A DNA stretch of 64,000 nucleotides from contig NZ_LS999839.1 in assembly GCF_900564155.1 (NCBI RefSeq), forward strand, positions 1,671,097 to 1,735,096, in the 5' to 3' direction. Positions 1-9,336 of the stretch are shown piece by piece (position 1 is the first letter of the stretch; every line of letters starts with the position of its first letter). The position numbers and the translations under genes are program-made. Source of the DNA: Pedobacter schmidteae. Lineage in GTDB: Bacteria > Bacteroidota > Bacteroidia > Sphingobacteriales > Sphingobacteriaceae. Under the pieces are notes generated by a model. It worked only from the letters and a program-made list of their open reading frames with translations, was not told the origin of the DNA and did not search any database.

Positions 1-351
1 GTCTTTGTAATTGTGACTTCCTGTAAGGAGTAAGGCTCCCTGTGAAATGCATACATGATGGCCGATATAAATGTTGACCAGGTTATCAATCCATACGTTT
101 TCGCCAATCCAGGTATGATTGCCGATATGTAGTAACCAGGGGTGTTTGATATTGACGCCGGGTTTGATGATTACAGCTTTACCCACCTTAGCACCAAAAA
201 GACGTAATAACTGTACTTTCAGATCGCTAAACGGGAGCCAGGATGTTTTAAAAATCAAGGCATTTAAATAAAACCAAAGTATTCTTTTCAGCCAGCTGTC
301 CTTTCGGTGCGCTGCCGAATGTATGTAGGTAGATAGGTCAGTCTGGTTCAT
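1..351 (-). CDS. WcaF-like hexapeptide-repeat acetyltransferase (3' end cut by window edge)
   Basis: Reading the minus strand from ATG at 351 gives 117 codons open to the window edge, so the C-terminal part is missing. The start reads MNQTDLSTYIHSAAHRKDSW, followed by a hydrophobic stretch and then short imperfect hexapeptide units (GKAVIIKPGVNIKHP, IGNHTWIGENVWID, IGHHVCISQGA) and LLTGSHNY. This is the look of the left-handed beta-helix acyltransferases of the WcaF/colanic-acid type, which acetylate a sugar of an exopolysaccharide using acetyl-CoA. It overlaps the stop of the upstream glycosyltransferase by 14 bp, so it is probably translated from the same operon. The substrate sugar cannot be told. 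Confidence 0.85.
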   Translation of the reverse strand, partial: MNQTDLSTYIHSAAHRKDSWLKRILWFYLNALIFKTSWLPFSDLKVQLLRLFGAKVGKAVIIKPGVNIKHPWLLHIGNHTWIGENVWIDNLVNIYIGHHVCISQGALLLTGSHNYKD

Positions 352-1201
352 GTGCGGAAATAATTTCTTTTATCTTGATATCTACGATCAGCCGGAACCA
401 AAAGCCCTGCAAAAAATGAAAAAGAAAACCTTGATATCCGTCGAGTATCCCCAGACGGAAGAAATATCGATAGATAAAATAGATACCGGGGCGGAGCAAC
501 AGGGGCATTTGCCACCATAGTCTTTTTAGCCAGGCCGTCCTTTGATCGGGCGTGCCCCAAAACAAGGGTTTTAGGGTTTGTCCACGGGTCAGCCCCCGGC
601 GCTCTACTTCTTCAAGCGCCAGTAAATCGCTGTAGGTATTGTGTTTGTTGATCCAGAAACTGATGTTGTTTTCTTTCAGATTTTCTTCTATCAGGTAGCC
701 ATCTTTCCAAACCAGGGTTTTTCCGGGTACGATAAAACGATGGTCCATACGTTCGTTCAGGTCCGAGTAACCCACCGCATACCGGAACATCTTTAACAGA
801 TAAAAAGGCTGAAAACCACCGTGTTTAATCCATTTTCCTTTGAAATAATTTTTTCTATTAAAATAGATTCCGTCTATATGTTGGTGATTTTCGGCCTTGA
901 AATCAAGCAAATGGTTTTTAAGCTCTTCAGAAATGATCTGGTCAGCATCCAGGCCAATTACCCAAGGGGTTGTTATATGAAAAAGCCGGAGTGCCTGATG
1001 CCATTGCTGAGGATGGTTGCTGAAGGGGTGCTGTTTAATATGCGCACCAAAGCGCTGGGCAATACTCAGGGTTTGGTCGGTACTGCCCGAGTCCAGCACA
1101 TAAGTGGCTGCATTTAAGCTATAAGCAGAGCTTAGCAATCTGGGCAGGTGTATCTCCTCATTATAGGTCAGAATGAGGATGGAAAAATGAGGGTTAATCA
1201 T
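338..1201 (-). CDS. Family 2 glycosyltransferase (GT-A fold)
   Basis: The 287-residue protein opens with the GT2 nucleotide-sugar site (ILILTYNEE at residues 8-16, then VLDSGSTD at 35-42) and carries a DAD metal/nucleotide motif at about 85-87 (GLDADQII). The C-terminal part is aromatic and hydrophobic (LQGFWFRLIVDIKIKEI), which suggests membrane association, as in the lipopolysaccharide-core and colanic-acid type GT2 enzymes. It likely adds one sugar of the repeat unit at the inner membrane. It overlaps the preceding GT4 gene by 8 bp and the next acetyltransferase by 14 bp. Donor and acceptor are unknown. Confidence 0.93.
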   Translation of the reverse strand: MINPHFSILILTYNEEIHLPRLLSSAYSLNAATYVLDSGSTDQTLSIAQRFGAHIKQHPFSNHPQQWHQALRLFHITTPWVIGLDADQIISEELKNHLLDFKAENHQHIDGIYFNRKNYFKGKWIKHGGFQPFYLLKMFRYAVGYSDLNERMDHRFIVPGKTLVWKDGYLIEENLKENNISFWINKHNTYSDLLALEEVERRGLTRGQTLKPLFWGTPDQRTAWLKRLWWQMPLLLRPGIYFIYRYFFRLGILDGYQGFLFHFLQGFWFRLIVDIKIKEIISAHEPD

Positions 1202-2342
1202 GAGTTGTCGCCCTTCGGCTTACTTTTTGGTACATATTCAGGTAGGATTGGATGAGTTTTTGGTCGTTAAATGCACTAATGATCAGCATAGGGGCAAATT
1301 CCCTGATGATGATCAGTTTGCCCGGATGACTATAAATGTGCAGCAATTTATTTTTGATGGACTCGCTATTGGTTTCGCAAATCCAGCCCATATTGTTTTC
1401 GGCTACAAAGCTGGCCAGACCTACTTCGTTGCTGATTAAAACTGCGGTACCTACACACAGGCTCTCGATAACCACATTGCCGAAATTCTCATCGTAAGAG
1501 GGCAACACCAATATATGATGTTGTGCGATCAGCTCAAATTTATCATCACTTTTGAAACCCAGCCAGCGGATGTGTTGCTCAATATGATACTGGTGACTTA
1601 AGGTTTTTAATTTTGCGATATAGGCGGCATTACCGCTGCCGGCAATGGTAAGCTGATAGGGTATAGTCAGGTCGGCTAATGCGGCAAACAGTAGCTCAAT
1701 TCCTTTTTTTTGTTCGATACGGGAGAGGAACAGTAGTCTGAGTAAGCCATTTTCGGATGCAGGAGCAGGGATTTGGCTTGGAAGGCTTACCAGATTGTGT
1801 ATGTTAAAAATACTTTTGGGCTTTAGCAGTTTTTTAAGTGCAGCCTGTTCTCTTTCGGAGGTACTGTGCAAATGACATCGGTTTAATAAAAACTTGCCAA
1901 TGAAACGGTGAAATAAAAGTTTTATGCCGGTATGATTGGTGACAAAAGAATAGGGACTTAGCGTGCCACGTGGGGATAAAATAACAGGGACTTTGCGCAG
2001 GTGTGCAATAGCGCAGGATAAAATGGACACCAGGTTCCACCAGGCATGGATATGAACCAGATCGAATGACCTGACCTCTTTCCATAGTTTGAACAACAAC
2101 CGGGGGGAAAAATGGCTATGATCTTTGCTGAGCCGTGGGAAATAGCTGACGGCAACATCGTTTACCTGTTGTGCTGCGGTGGTGGCTATTTCCAGTTCCC
2201 GGGGGCCATTGGCCGTAGTGGTGAATACCTGAACGTTGCAATCATTTTTTACCAGTTGCTCGCTCAATTGGGCGACAGACATGGTTGGCCCGCCATAAAT
2301 ATAGGCGGGCTTATAAGATGCATTAATTTGTAAAATGTTCAT
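1194..2342 (-). CDS. Family 4 glycosyltransferase (GT-B fold)
   Basis: I take ATG at 2342 (MNILQINASYKPAYIYGG) because it gives a 4-bp ATGA overlap with the stop of the upstream membrane protein and because GT4 enzymes begin at this beta strand; the frame stays open farther upstream but that stretch does not look like GT4. The 382-residue protein has the N-terminal glycine-rich acceptor loop (YGGPTMS), the donor-domain strand FLSRIEQKKGIELL and the E-x7-E region (DENFGNVVIESLCVG), all typical of retaining GT4 enzymes such as capsule mannosyl-, galactosyl- and glucosyltransferases. It probably works on the cytoplasmic face of the inner membrane. Sugar specificity is not readable. Confidence 0.93.
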   Translation of the reverse strand: MNILQINASYKPAYIYGGPTMSVAQLSEQLVKNDCNVQVFTTTANGPRELEIATTAAQQVNDVAVSYFPRLSKDHSHFSPRLLFKLWKEVRSFDLVHIHAWWNLVSILSCAIAHLRKVPVILSPRGTLSPYSFVTNHTGIKLLFHRFIGKFLLNRCHLHSTSEREQAALKKLLKPKSIFNIHNLVSLPSQIPAPASENGLLRLLFLSRIEQKKGIELLFAALADLTIPYQLTIAGSGNAAYIAKLKTLSHQYHIEQHIRWLGFKSDDKFELIAQHHILVLPSYDENFGNVVIESLCVGTAVLISNEVGLASFVAENNMGWICETNSESIKNKLLHIYSHPGKLIIIREFAPMLIISAFNDQKLIQSYLNMYQKVSRRATTHD

Positions 2343-3754
2343 GTAGGGTTTAGGATGTGGGTGATGCGTAAAATCCAGAAAATCATTAACATACTTATGT
2401 AGCTCCAGCAAACGGAATTGAGCAGAAATTCAAAGCTTTGTCCGCGCCAGAAAACCTGGAACAGTCCGGTAAATATTAAAGTTATGCCCAACATATAGCC
2501 GCCAAACAGTTCTTCGGCCTTGTTTGCGATTAGCTGACATAAGGCGCCGTAACTAAACAGGCAAATGAAAATGCCGAAGGCGCCCCCTGACAGGTAAGCA
2601 TCTACTACAAATGCCGGCTTGGCCGACACCTGAGAATTGCGGGATACCACACCTGCCTCGTAAACGCGCTCCATCACCAGTTGTTCAGTAAGCGGTTTGG
2701 ATGGCCAAAAGATACGGGGTACAACAGCAACGATTGACTGCTGGATCAGATCGAAGCCATAATAATCTGTATAACCAGGTGTGGATTGTACATATTTGGT
2801 AAACATGCTGATCTCGCTAAGCCTATAAGTTAAAAATGGCCAGTTGCTGTCGTCATTTTCAAAATTAAATGCACCCTCCAATGCCAGGTCGCGCGCCTGA
2901 TCGGAAGCGACTTCTGCTGACCAGGCCTGTTCGCGGAAAATGCGGTTGTACGTGGGCAGCAGTGTGAAAAGGCTAAGCAGCAGGGGGACAAAAATCAATA
3001 CAACTGTTCTTTTGTAAGCCGGGTACAGGAAAAGGCCTAGTATCAGGATGCTTAAAATGATAGGTTCCTTAAATCCGGAAATTAGTGCATGATAAAAGTT
3101 AATCGCGTAAATGAGCAGGCAAAAAAATGTACGCCATATCCCCGGCTCGGGGATGGCATATGCAAGGGCCAATGTACCGGCAATAAAACTTAAGGTATTT
3201 AGCTGATGAGAAAACTGTGAAAAGCCATCGGCAAAGCTTAATAAATAGGATGCCGTGGCGGCAATCACTGCAATTCTAAAAATCAGGCCGCTGAAGTCGG
3301 CACTCCTGTAGGAATAGGTCGGTGAAGGGCCTGGTCGCATATAAATCAGTATACCACTAATAAAGGAAGCGTGGGCCAGACAATAGTACCGCTGACATTG
3401 GGCAGTAAGGTGTAGTCTTTTCTCGTCTACCAGATAAGAAATATCTGCTTTGATAAAATCAACATACCCCAGTACATCCAAAAAGTAAAATATAGAGGTA
3501 CAACACATATAACCGGCAAAAATGAGTTGTACCAGAATGATAGGCCGCATTAGTTGTCCCGCGAAATCGCGGTCGGCCGATAAGGGCTTCACCCGGCCGG
3601 TGAGGCTGATGTAAAAGATGTAGAAAGAACCCATCCAGGCCAGCAGGTAAGAAAAAGCGGGGTAATCTGAAAATAAGCAGGCCAGTACCCAAGGGATAAA
3701 CAGCAGGACATAACGGTCGTTGAAAACCCGGTTATTCATATTTTGCGGTGACAT
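2339..3754 (-). CDS. Multi-pass membrane protein, probable Wzy-like polysaccharide polymerase
   Basis: The 471-residue product is hydrophobic through most of its length, with roughly ten to twelve membrane helices (for example VLLFIPWVLACLF, PIILVQLIFAGYMCC, GITLIFTGLFQVFW) and one large hydrophilic loop around residues 290-360. That layout is that of O-antigen/capsule polymerases, which join lipid-linked repeat units in the periplasm. Sequence conservation in this class is poor, so the call rests on topology and on its position among glycosyltransferases. It overlaps its upstream neighbour by 23 bp; an alternative ATG at 3739 would cut this to 8 bp. An O-antigen ligase or another integral membrane protein is the main alternative. 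Confidence 0.75.
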   Translation of the reverse strand: MSPQNMNNRVFNDRYVLLFIPWVLACLFSDYPAFSYLLAWMGSFYIFYISLTGRVKPLSADRDFAGQLMRPIILVQLIFAGYMCCTSIFYFLDVLGYVDFIKADISYLVDEKRLHLTAQCQRYYCLAHASFISGILIYMRPGPSPTYSYRSADFSGLIFRIAVIAATASYLLSFADGFSQFSHQLNTLSFIAGTLALAYAIPEPGIWRTFFCLLIYAINFYHALISGFKEPIILSILILGLFLYPAYKRTVVLIFVPLLLSLFTLLPTYNRIFREQAWSAEVASDQARDLALEGAFNFENDDSNWPFLTYRLSEISMFTKYVQSTPGYTDYYGFDLIQQSIVAVVPRIFWPSKPLTEQLVMERVYEAGVVSRNSQVSAKPAFVVDAYLSGGAFGIFICLFSYGALCQLIANKAEELFGGYMLGITLIFTGLFQVFWRGQSFEFLLNSVCWSYISMLMIFWILRITHILNPT

Positions 3755-4889
3755 GTCTGATGGCTTGTACTTGTTTTTGAAAAGTCCATTCGTTGATGAT
3801 TTTTTTTGAACAGCGGCCCATTGTTGCCAGACCTTTTTTGTTTTTAATCAATAGCAGATTGAGGTGCTGGCTGAGGCTATCTGCACATCCGGCTTTAAAA
3901 ATTTCTCCGTTATATCCGGGTTTGATCAGATCGGTTGCACAGCCTACCTTGTCTGATGCAAGAATGGCTTTTGAACAGGCCATGGCTTCATTTATGGCCA
4001 GTCCCCAGGTTTCGCCTGGCCCCGACGAAGGCAGGCAAAACAGGTCGCAGGCCTGGTAAACGACGGGCATATATTGCTGGTTCTGAAAGTCAAGGAAATG
4101 AATCTGGCCGTAGGATTTGGCCTTTTGTTTTAATACCAGCTCCAATACGCCATTCCCAACAAACAACAAGTGCAACTGCTGCCTGTTTAGTCCGAGGAAG
4201 GCTCTGAGCAACAATTCTGGATCTTTTTTCTGTTCAAACTTGCCGGCAAAAAGGAGGAGTATATCTTGTTCGGGAATTTTGAACCGGGCCCTTAGTTCTT
4301 GGGCGGCTGCATATTTGTTGATTGAAAAGCGTTCATTATCAACTGCATGTGGGCTAAAGGTGAGTTGATTTTCCTTTAAGCCATGTTTTTTGAAATAGGC
4401 TTTATTGTGGCTACCGGCAAAAAGGGCATGGTCAACATGTGCATACACCCATTTCAGGAAAAATTTTCTGGCCTGTTTTTTTATCCCTCGGGGCTGGTCT
4501 AAAAGTGTCGAATCTCCACGGAACAGCAAGGGGATCCTTTTGCTGAAATGGCGTAAAACCTTTAAATGGCTATGATAAGCCCAGCCATAAACTAAGATGG
4601 CATCTGCCTGCCAAAATTCGAGTTGCTCAATGAGATCAGGATTAACAATACCCTTGAAATGATGAGAACCGGGATGACGGGCGCTGTTTTTTGGAAATAC
4701 GTAGTCGTAGTCTTCCAGCAGGGGCAGGTCCCATTGCACCGGTTTAAGGAAGCCGGGATCGTATTTCTCCTGTGCTCCGGCGCCCCAGGTATAGAATACC
4801 CGGACACTCATTTGCTTCAGCTCGTACAACAATTTAAACAAGGGTGCATAATATTGGACGGGATGTGTGGTAACGATGGCTAACCGCAT
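3732..4889 (-). CDS. Family 4 glycosyltransferase
   Basis: The 385-residue protein starts MRLAIVTTHPVQYYAPLFK, a form seen in many GT4 enzymes. The second Rossmann domain has LLFAGKFEQKKDPELLLRAF, and the donor-binding E-x7-E segment reads GETWGLAINEAMACSK near residue 300. It should transfer a sugar from a nucleotide donor to the growing lipid-linked oligosaccharide. It overlaps the preceding gene by 10 bp and the Wzy-like gene by 23 bp, consistent with translational coupling. Specificity is unknown. Confidence 0.93.
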   Translation of the reverse strand: MRLAIVTTHPVQYYAPLFKLLYELKQMSVRVFYTWGAGAQEKYDPGFLKPVQWDLPLLEDYDYVFPKNSARHPGSHHFKGIVNPDLIEQLEFWQADAILVYGWAYHSHLKVLRHFSKRIPLLFRGDSTLLDQPRGIKKQARKFFLKWVYAHVDHALFAGSHNKAYFKKHGLKENQLTFSPHAVDNERFSINKYAAAQELRARFKIPEQDILLLFAGKFEQKKDPELLLRAFLGLNRQQLHLLFVGNGVLELVLKQKAKSYGQIHFLDFQNQQYMPVVYQACDLFCLPSSGPGETWGLAINEAMACSKAILASDKVGCATDLIKPGYNGEIFKAGCADSLSQHLNLLLIKNKKGLATMGRCSKKIINEWTFQKQVQAIRHVTAKYE

Positions 4890-6160
4890 TGTATTACTTG
4901 ATTAAAGAGCAGGCATTGTTGTTTGGTCATTTCATCGGCAGAGTAGGCATTGATGGCATGGTGATGGTATTCAACTGGTTTATTTTTTTCGGTTATTGTT
5001 TCTTCCAGGAAGGTCTGCACATGGTTTTGGGTAACGTCCCCATAATTGTACACATGTTTGACACCATATTGCTGCAGGATATTTATGGCCGAACTGGAGT
5101 CATGAAATATGGCCAGCAGGGGCTTTTGCATTAACAGGTAAGGGAATATTTTTGAAGCCGTATACCTGGGGTCGTCTGAGCCGGGAATAAAAAGTGCAGA
5201 GGCTTGTTGCATAATCGTGAGTGCGTGGTAATAACTAATCCTGTCGGTCATTTCTATCACCTGCTTTTCAATATGAAACTGTTCGGCAAGTGGAAAGATG
5301 CTGGGTTTGCCCTGGCCATTGGGGGCATAGCTGGTGCCAATAAAATAAAGCCTGATTTGACTAAATTGTGTCGGATTGGTTTTTAATCCCGCTTGCAAAG
5401 CTGTAAAAAGAGGGACGAGAGCTTGTTGCATATCGGCCCCGCCACGGCCAACATACACGATATTGGTAAACTTTGCGTCCAGTAACGTGCTAAATCTTTG
5501 CTTGTGGATATTGGCGATGTGCAGGTCTTGCTCAAATCCGCCGAAAGTAATGGTTGTCGCAGGAATATTTGTGATATTGGGATAACGTTGTTTTAGCCCC
5601 GTAATGTATTGATCGGAAACGCTGATCAGTCCGGCGGCACTTTTGATCGCTATCGGTTCGAGGTATTTGTTCAATCGATAGGAAAACCAGTATTTCGGAG
5701 GCCGATTGGCTTTGGGTTTATCTCTGTAATAATCAGAATGCCAGGGGTCCTGCAAGTCAATTACACTGGGGGTTCCAAAGCGTTTTTTCCACCAGGCAGC
5801 TAAAATGCAAACCGGAAACTGGGTAGTTGAAAAATAAATGAGGTCGTATTTTTTTTGTTTGAGTAAGCGATCAACCTTTTGTTTATAAAACCAAAGTGAC
5901 CTTAAGGCAATACTGCCCAGGCCAAGTTTTGAAGTCCATCGCTTGTCAAAGGCCTGCACGTAATGAATTATGATATCTGAGGGCAGGCTTTCCATTAATA
6001 AATCATCTTTTACCATATCCGAATGCTGTGGCTGCACGGTAACCACTTCGGCTTCCCAGCCGTAGGTCTTAAAATAAGGGAGACTCATGCGGACGCGTTG
6101 CATATCGGCTGCATTGCTGGGTGGGAAATAAGGAGAAATGATGAGGACTTTAGTGTTCAA
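4880..6160 (-). CDS. GT4-like glycosyltransferase (probable TTG start)
   Basis: The 426-residue product begins at a TTG at 6160 (then NTKVLIISPYFPPSN); no in-frame ATG lies near this position, and the start overlaps the upstream gene by 11 bp. The N-terminal half carries the GT-B opening strand and a DLQDPW motif near residue 145. The C-terminal half has the nucleotide-binding layout but a weaker donor site (PGSDDPRYTASKIFPYLL) in place of the usual E-x7-E. This pattern is common in the divergent GT4-like proteins of Bacteroidota polysaccharide loci. It probably transfers a sugar in the same pathway as its neighbours. Confidence 0.88.
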   Translation of the reverse strand: MNTKVLIISPYFPPSNAADMQRVRMSLPYFKTYGWEAEVVTVQPQHSDMVKDDLLMESLPSDIIIHYVQAFDKRWTSKLGLGSIALRSLWFYKQKVDRLLKQKKYDLIYFSTTQFPVCILAAWWKKRFGTPSVIDLQDPWHSDYYRDKPKANRPPKYWFSYRLNKYLEPIAIKSAAGLISVSDQYITGLKQRYPNITNIPATTITFGGFEQDLHIANIHKQRFSTLLDAKFTNIVYVGRGGADMQQALVPLFTALQAGLKTNPTQFSQIRLYFIGTSYAPNGQGKPSIFPLAEQFHIEKQVIEMTDRISYYHALTIMQQASALFIPGSDDPRYTASKIFPYLLMQKPLLAIFHDSSSAINILQQYGVKHVYNYGDVTQNHVQTFLEETITEKNKPVEYHHHAINAYSADEMTKQQCLLFNQVIQCG

Positions 6161-7370
6161 GGTGGAGAGTTTGTTTAATGACTTCCAGAAATTTCAGTTC
6201 TTCATTTTCCCAGTTTAAACTGGTTTGAGCCAGTTTTAATGCGGCCCGTTTGGCTGTAAGCAACTCATTGCGGTGTTGGGCGTAGTGTAACAGCGCTTCT
6301 GACAGACTGGATACCGCATTGATTTTATACAGCTGACCAATTTGGGGGTATGTATTTAAAAATGCCGCTTGTGCGGTGGTATTACTGGCAATAATAGCGA
6401 GACCTGCTTGCATATACGTAAATAATTTGTTGCTCAGGGCCAGGTCATTGTTTCTGGAAAAGGCGGGTTCAAGTGCCATACCGATGTCGAACTGGATAGC
6501 GAAGCTGAATATTTCCTGAGGGGGAAGCGGAGGGTAAAAATAAATTTGCTTCACCTCCCGGCTCAATTCTGCTTTAAACTGCTTGCTGCAGTTGCCCAAC
6601 AGATGTAACTCGAAAGGGCTATTTTTCATGCTTTTTAAGGCCAGAACTAAGTTTTCCAGGCCCCGGTTGATACCTACAGTCTGTGAAAACCAGAACAACC
6701 TAATGGGGCCCGTAGTGTGCGCGTCAACTTCTTCGGGACTGGTCTTTGTTTTGTTGAATACATTGAGGATACAAACGGGTTTTTTGCCCGGATAGAGTGT
6801 ATGGTAAGCTTCGGAAATAGCTGGACTGCTGGCCGTTAAATAAGCTACCTGGGGAATGTATTTGTTTTCGATATGCGTTTTTAGTCTGACATCAAAATCT
6901 TCTGGTTGATTGCTGACATCATTTCTATGGAAATCTTCGGCATCGAAACCCAGTTGTGCACCTGTCCTTCTGGCCGCTATTGCGGCTGCGGGTAAAGCAC
7001 CCAGATTGTGGGCGATATAGAGGTCTGTTTTGATTTTTTTTGCTATGGAAAGGGCTTCGGGGTGGCAACGACTGATGCCGATTTCGGCAAAAAACTTTAG
7101 TTTCAAGTGGCGGAGGAACAGCAGACCTAGTTTTTGACGCAGCCGGCTGAAGAAGTACCTGGTTTTATACCGAACCGGGTCCCCACCACAATATATATAT
7201 AAGCCTGGATTTTTATCGATAATGTCCTTGTCGAATTCTTGTGCCCAGGACTGATAAAAGCAGCAGATGACCTTTACCTGGTAACCTTGTTGCTGCAGGG
7301 TTTGGACTTCTTTAACAAGGCGCGGATTGGTGCTGGGCTGCCCGGTTGTAATAAAGGTGACATTTTTCAC
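6150..7370 (-). CDS. GT4-like glycosyltransferase (GTG start)
   Basis: I place the start at a GTG (7370-7368) because this makes a 4-bp GTGA overlap with the upstream stop and gives the GT-B opening strand KNVTFITTGQPSTNPRLVKE. The same frame can be read from an ATG at 7457, but that would add 29 cysteine- and arginine-rich residues lying wholly inside the upstream gene. The resulting 406-residue protein has a donor-domain strand (RLFWFSQTVGINRGLENL) and a LSNKLFTYMQAGLAIIAS segment in place of the standard E-x7-E, as in other divergent GT4 enzymes. Function inside the locus is inferred from family and neighbours. Confidence 0.87.
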   Translation of the reverse strand: MKNVTFITTGQPSTNPRLVKEVQTLQQQGYQVKVICCFYQSWAQEFDKDIIDKNPGLYIYCGGDPVRYKTRYFFSRLRQKLGLLFLRHLKLKFFAEIGISRCHPEALSIAKKIKTDLYIAHNLGALPAAAIAARRTGAQLGFDAEDFHRNDVSNQPEDFDVRLKTHIENKYIPQVAYLTASSPAISEAYHTLYPGKKPVCILNVFNKTKTSPEEVDAHTTGPIRLFWFSQTVGINRGLENLVLALKSMKNSPFELHLLGNCSKQFKAELSREVKQIYFYPPLPPQEIFSFAIQFDIGMALEPAFSRNNDLALSNKLFTYMQAGLAIIASNTTAQAAFLNTYPQIGQLYKINAVSSLSEALLHYAQHRNELLTAKRAALKLAQTSLNWENEELKFLEVIKQTLHLEH

Positions 7371-8428
7371 GATTGGTAAATAAGCTGTTGGTAAAGCCGC
7401 TCGTATTGTTTTGCGATGACAGCTGCACTGAATTTTTCTTCGGCAACCTGCCTGCATTTGTCTCGGCTGATGCTGGTGATTTGATGAACAGCTGCTACCA
7501 TTTCAGCAGTTGTTTCACATACAAAACCATTTAATCCGCTGCGGACCACTTCAGGTATGGCACCCCGGTTGAAACCAATTACCGGTGTTCCACAGGCCAG
7601 GGCCTCGGCCATTACGATGCCAAAGGGTTCGTCCCAGGTTACCGGCATCAGCATTGCGAGGCAACCACCCAGTAATTCATTTTTTTGAACATCGGTAACC
7701 GGTCCTATATAGCTGATCTGTTGGCCGTCGACAAATGGTTTTACCTGTTGCTCGAAATAATCCTGATGGATTTTTTCGGCTGGGACATTTCCTGCAATAA
7801 CCAATTTACGATGGGTTGTTTTTGCGATGTGTATGGCAATAGCTGTTCCTTTTTCCTGTTGTATTCTTCCCAAAAATACCAGTGGTGCATCGCTGGAAAC
7901 TGTTTCCTTAAACTGGTAATCGCACAGGCTTACACCATTGTAAATTGTGGTAACCGCAACGTCCTTGTTGATCTGGCGGGCAATAAAGTTGCTGCATGCG
8001 GTAAAATGTAAGCTGTTTTTGCGGGAAATCCGGGCTGCTTTTTTAACCTGTGACAATGTAGGAGGAAGTTGATAAGAGACCAGCTTCGGGATTTGGCCAG
8101 GCATCAGGAAGGCAATGTTGTTCATCCGCCCAAAAGTGTGTACCAGATCAAAATGCTGAAAGGCAATTTTTGCAGTCAGGCTGTTGATCTTTATAAAATC
8201 TTTCCAGCCATAATTTGCAGATTCCCGGTATCCGATGAGCTGGCAGCCGGCGTTGGAGTTTTCATGGGCATATAAGGTAATGTGATGCCCCTGTTTTTGA
8301 AGCTCCTGAATCAGCAAAAAAACAATCCGCTCGATGCCTCCGTATTGTTGTGGAGGTACGGGAATCAGCGGGTTAACGAGTATCGCTATTTTTAGAGGTA
8401 GGTTTTTATCTTTTTTACCAGTTTCCAT
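7367..8428 (-). CDS. Family 4 glycosyltransferase
   Basis: The 353-residue protein has a clear GT4 signature: the acceptor loop VPPQQYGGIERIVF near residues 23-36, the strand PLVFLGRIQQEKGTAIA in the second domain and the complete donor site DEPFGIVMAEALACGTPVIG near residues 265-285. The opening is shared with many UDP-sugar or GDP-mannose dependent enzymes. Its start lies 37 bp inside the upstream GT2 gene, a longer overlap than usual, but no later ATG keeps the first beta strand. It probably extends the polysaccharide repeat unit on the cytoplasmic face of the membrane. Confidence 0.94.
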   Translation of the reverse strand: METGKKDKNLPLKIAILVNPLIPVPPQQYGGIERIVFLLIQELQKQGHHITLYAHENSNAGCQLIGYRESANYGWKDFIKINSLTAKIAFQHFDLVHTFGRMNNIAFLMPGQIPKLVSYQLPPTLSQVKKAARISRKNSLHFTACSNFIARQINKDVAVTTIYNGVSLCDYQFKETVSSDAPLVFLGRIQQEKGTAIAIHIAKTTHRKLVIAGNVPAEKIHQDYFEQQVKPFVDGQQISYIGPVTDVQKNELLGGCLAMLMPVTWDEPFGIVMAEALACGTPVIGFNRGAIPEVVRSGLNGFVCETTAEMVAAVHQITSISRDKCRQVAEEKFSAAVIAKQYERLYQQLIYQS

Positions 8429-9336
8429 CCAATTAATGTTTTCAAAATTTTTGTTAGTCCTCCGGCCGGAAAGCCGATATGGGATCCACCCAGTTCATCA
8501 GTCCTTTTCTGCGCGAGATCCGTTAGGTCACGATGTTGGGGATAAAAGCCATATACAAAAGTTTGAAAAGAGTCGGCAGCAATTTTTTTTACGCGTGGAC
8601 TGTTTTCATATTGTATCAGTTGCGTAGTTCCCATCTGTATAGAGCGGTAGGCCGATTCGGCAGCTTTTCGTGTTTTTTGAGCAGATAAAGAATTCGGAAG
8701 GCCACTTCGGTAATATAAAATGGCATTTTCGCAGAAACGTATTTCTTCAGCCTGGAGTAGTACCCGGATAAAGAATTCAAAATCATTGATCAGACTGAGT
8801 GTTTCGTTCCATAGGCCTGAGCGATTTAGCACTGCTCTGGGGATTAGCCATAGGGCGCATTGCATCATGGGTTGTTTGTCATACATGGATGCGACCAGCC
8901 ATTCAATAGGTTTGGTGTTTAACCTGACGATGTTTGTATCTAATTTGAAGTCGGAAAGGTCGTTATAAAACCGGCCCCAGGCAGCTGAAGCGATGCAGGC
9001 AGGGGTATGGCCAATTCGTTTAACTTGTGCTTCAATAAACTGGGGCGAGAGGAGGTCATCGGCATCCATAAACTTAATCAGCTGACCTTTTGATAGGTAG
9101 AAGGCGCGGTTTGCTGCGGCACATTGGCCCTTGTTTTTCTGCGGATATAACCTTATCCGCGGATCGTTTATGCAGCTTAGTAGCAGTGCTGTATCGTCGG
9201 TCGAACCATCATCGATGATGATGAGTTCCCAGTTGAGGTAAGATTGATGCACAACAGACATGACGGCTGCTGTGATAAATTTACCTGCATTATAGGCCGG
9301 CATGCAAATGGACACTAAAGGATAATTTTTCTCCAT
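8392..9336 (-). CDS. Family 2 glycosyltransferase
   Basis: The 314-residue protein shows the standard GT2 order: LVSICMPAYNAGKFI at residues 6-20, IIIDDGSTDDT at about 39-49, then the DxD-type metal site IKFMDADDLLSP near 85-96. The C-terminal third carries a helical tail without obvious membrane segments. GT2 enzymes of this kind transfer hexoses or N-acetylhexosamines with inversion. Its 5' end overlaps the previous gene by 22 bp and its 3' end overlaps the next by 37 bp. Confidence 0.94.
   Translation of the reverse strand: MEKNYPLVSICMPAYNAGKFITAAVMSVVHQSYLNWELIIIDDGSTDDTALLLSCINDPRIRLYPQKNKGQCAAANRAFYLSKGQLIKFMDADDLLSPQFIEAQVKRIGHTPACIASAAWGRFYNDLSDFKLDTNIVRLNTKPIEWLVASMYDKQPMMQCALWLIPRAVLNRSGLWNETLSLINDFEFFIRVLLQAEEIRFCENAILYYRSGLPNSLSAQKTRKAAESAYRSIQMGTTQLIQYENSPRVKKIAADSFQTFVYGFYPQHRDLTDLAQKRTDELGGSHIGFPAGGLTKILKTLIGWKLVKKIKTYL

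Noticed and set aside
2343..2411. Upstream start at 2411 for the GT4 gene
   Set aside because: The extra residues lie inside the membrane-protein gene and show no GT4 similarity; ATG 2342 overlaps the stop by 4 bp.
7371..7457. ATG 7457 as start of the GT4-like gene
   Set aside because: The added 29 residues are Cys/Arg-rich, unlike GT4 starts, and lie fully within the upstream gene; GTG 7370 gives a GTGA overlap.
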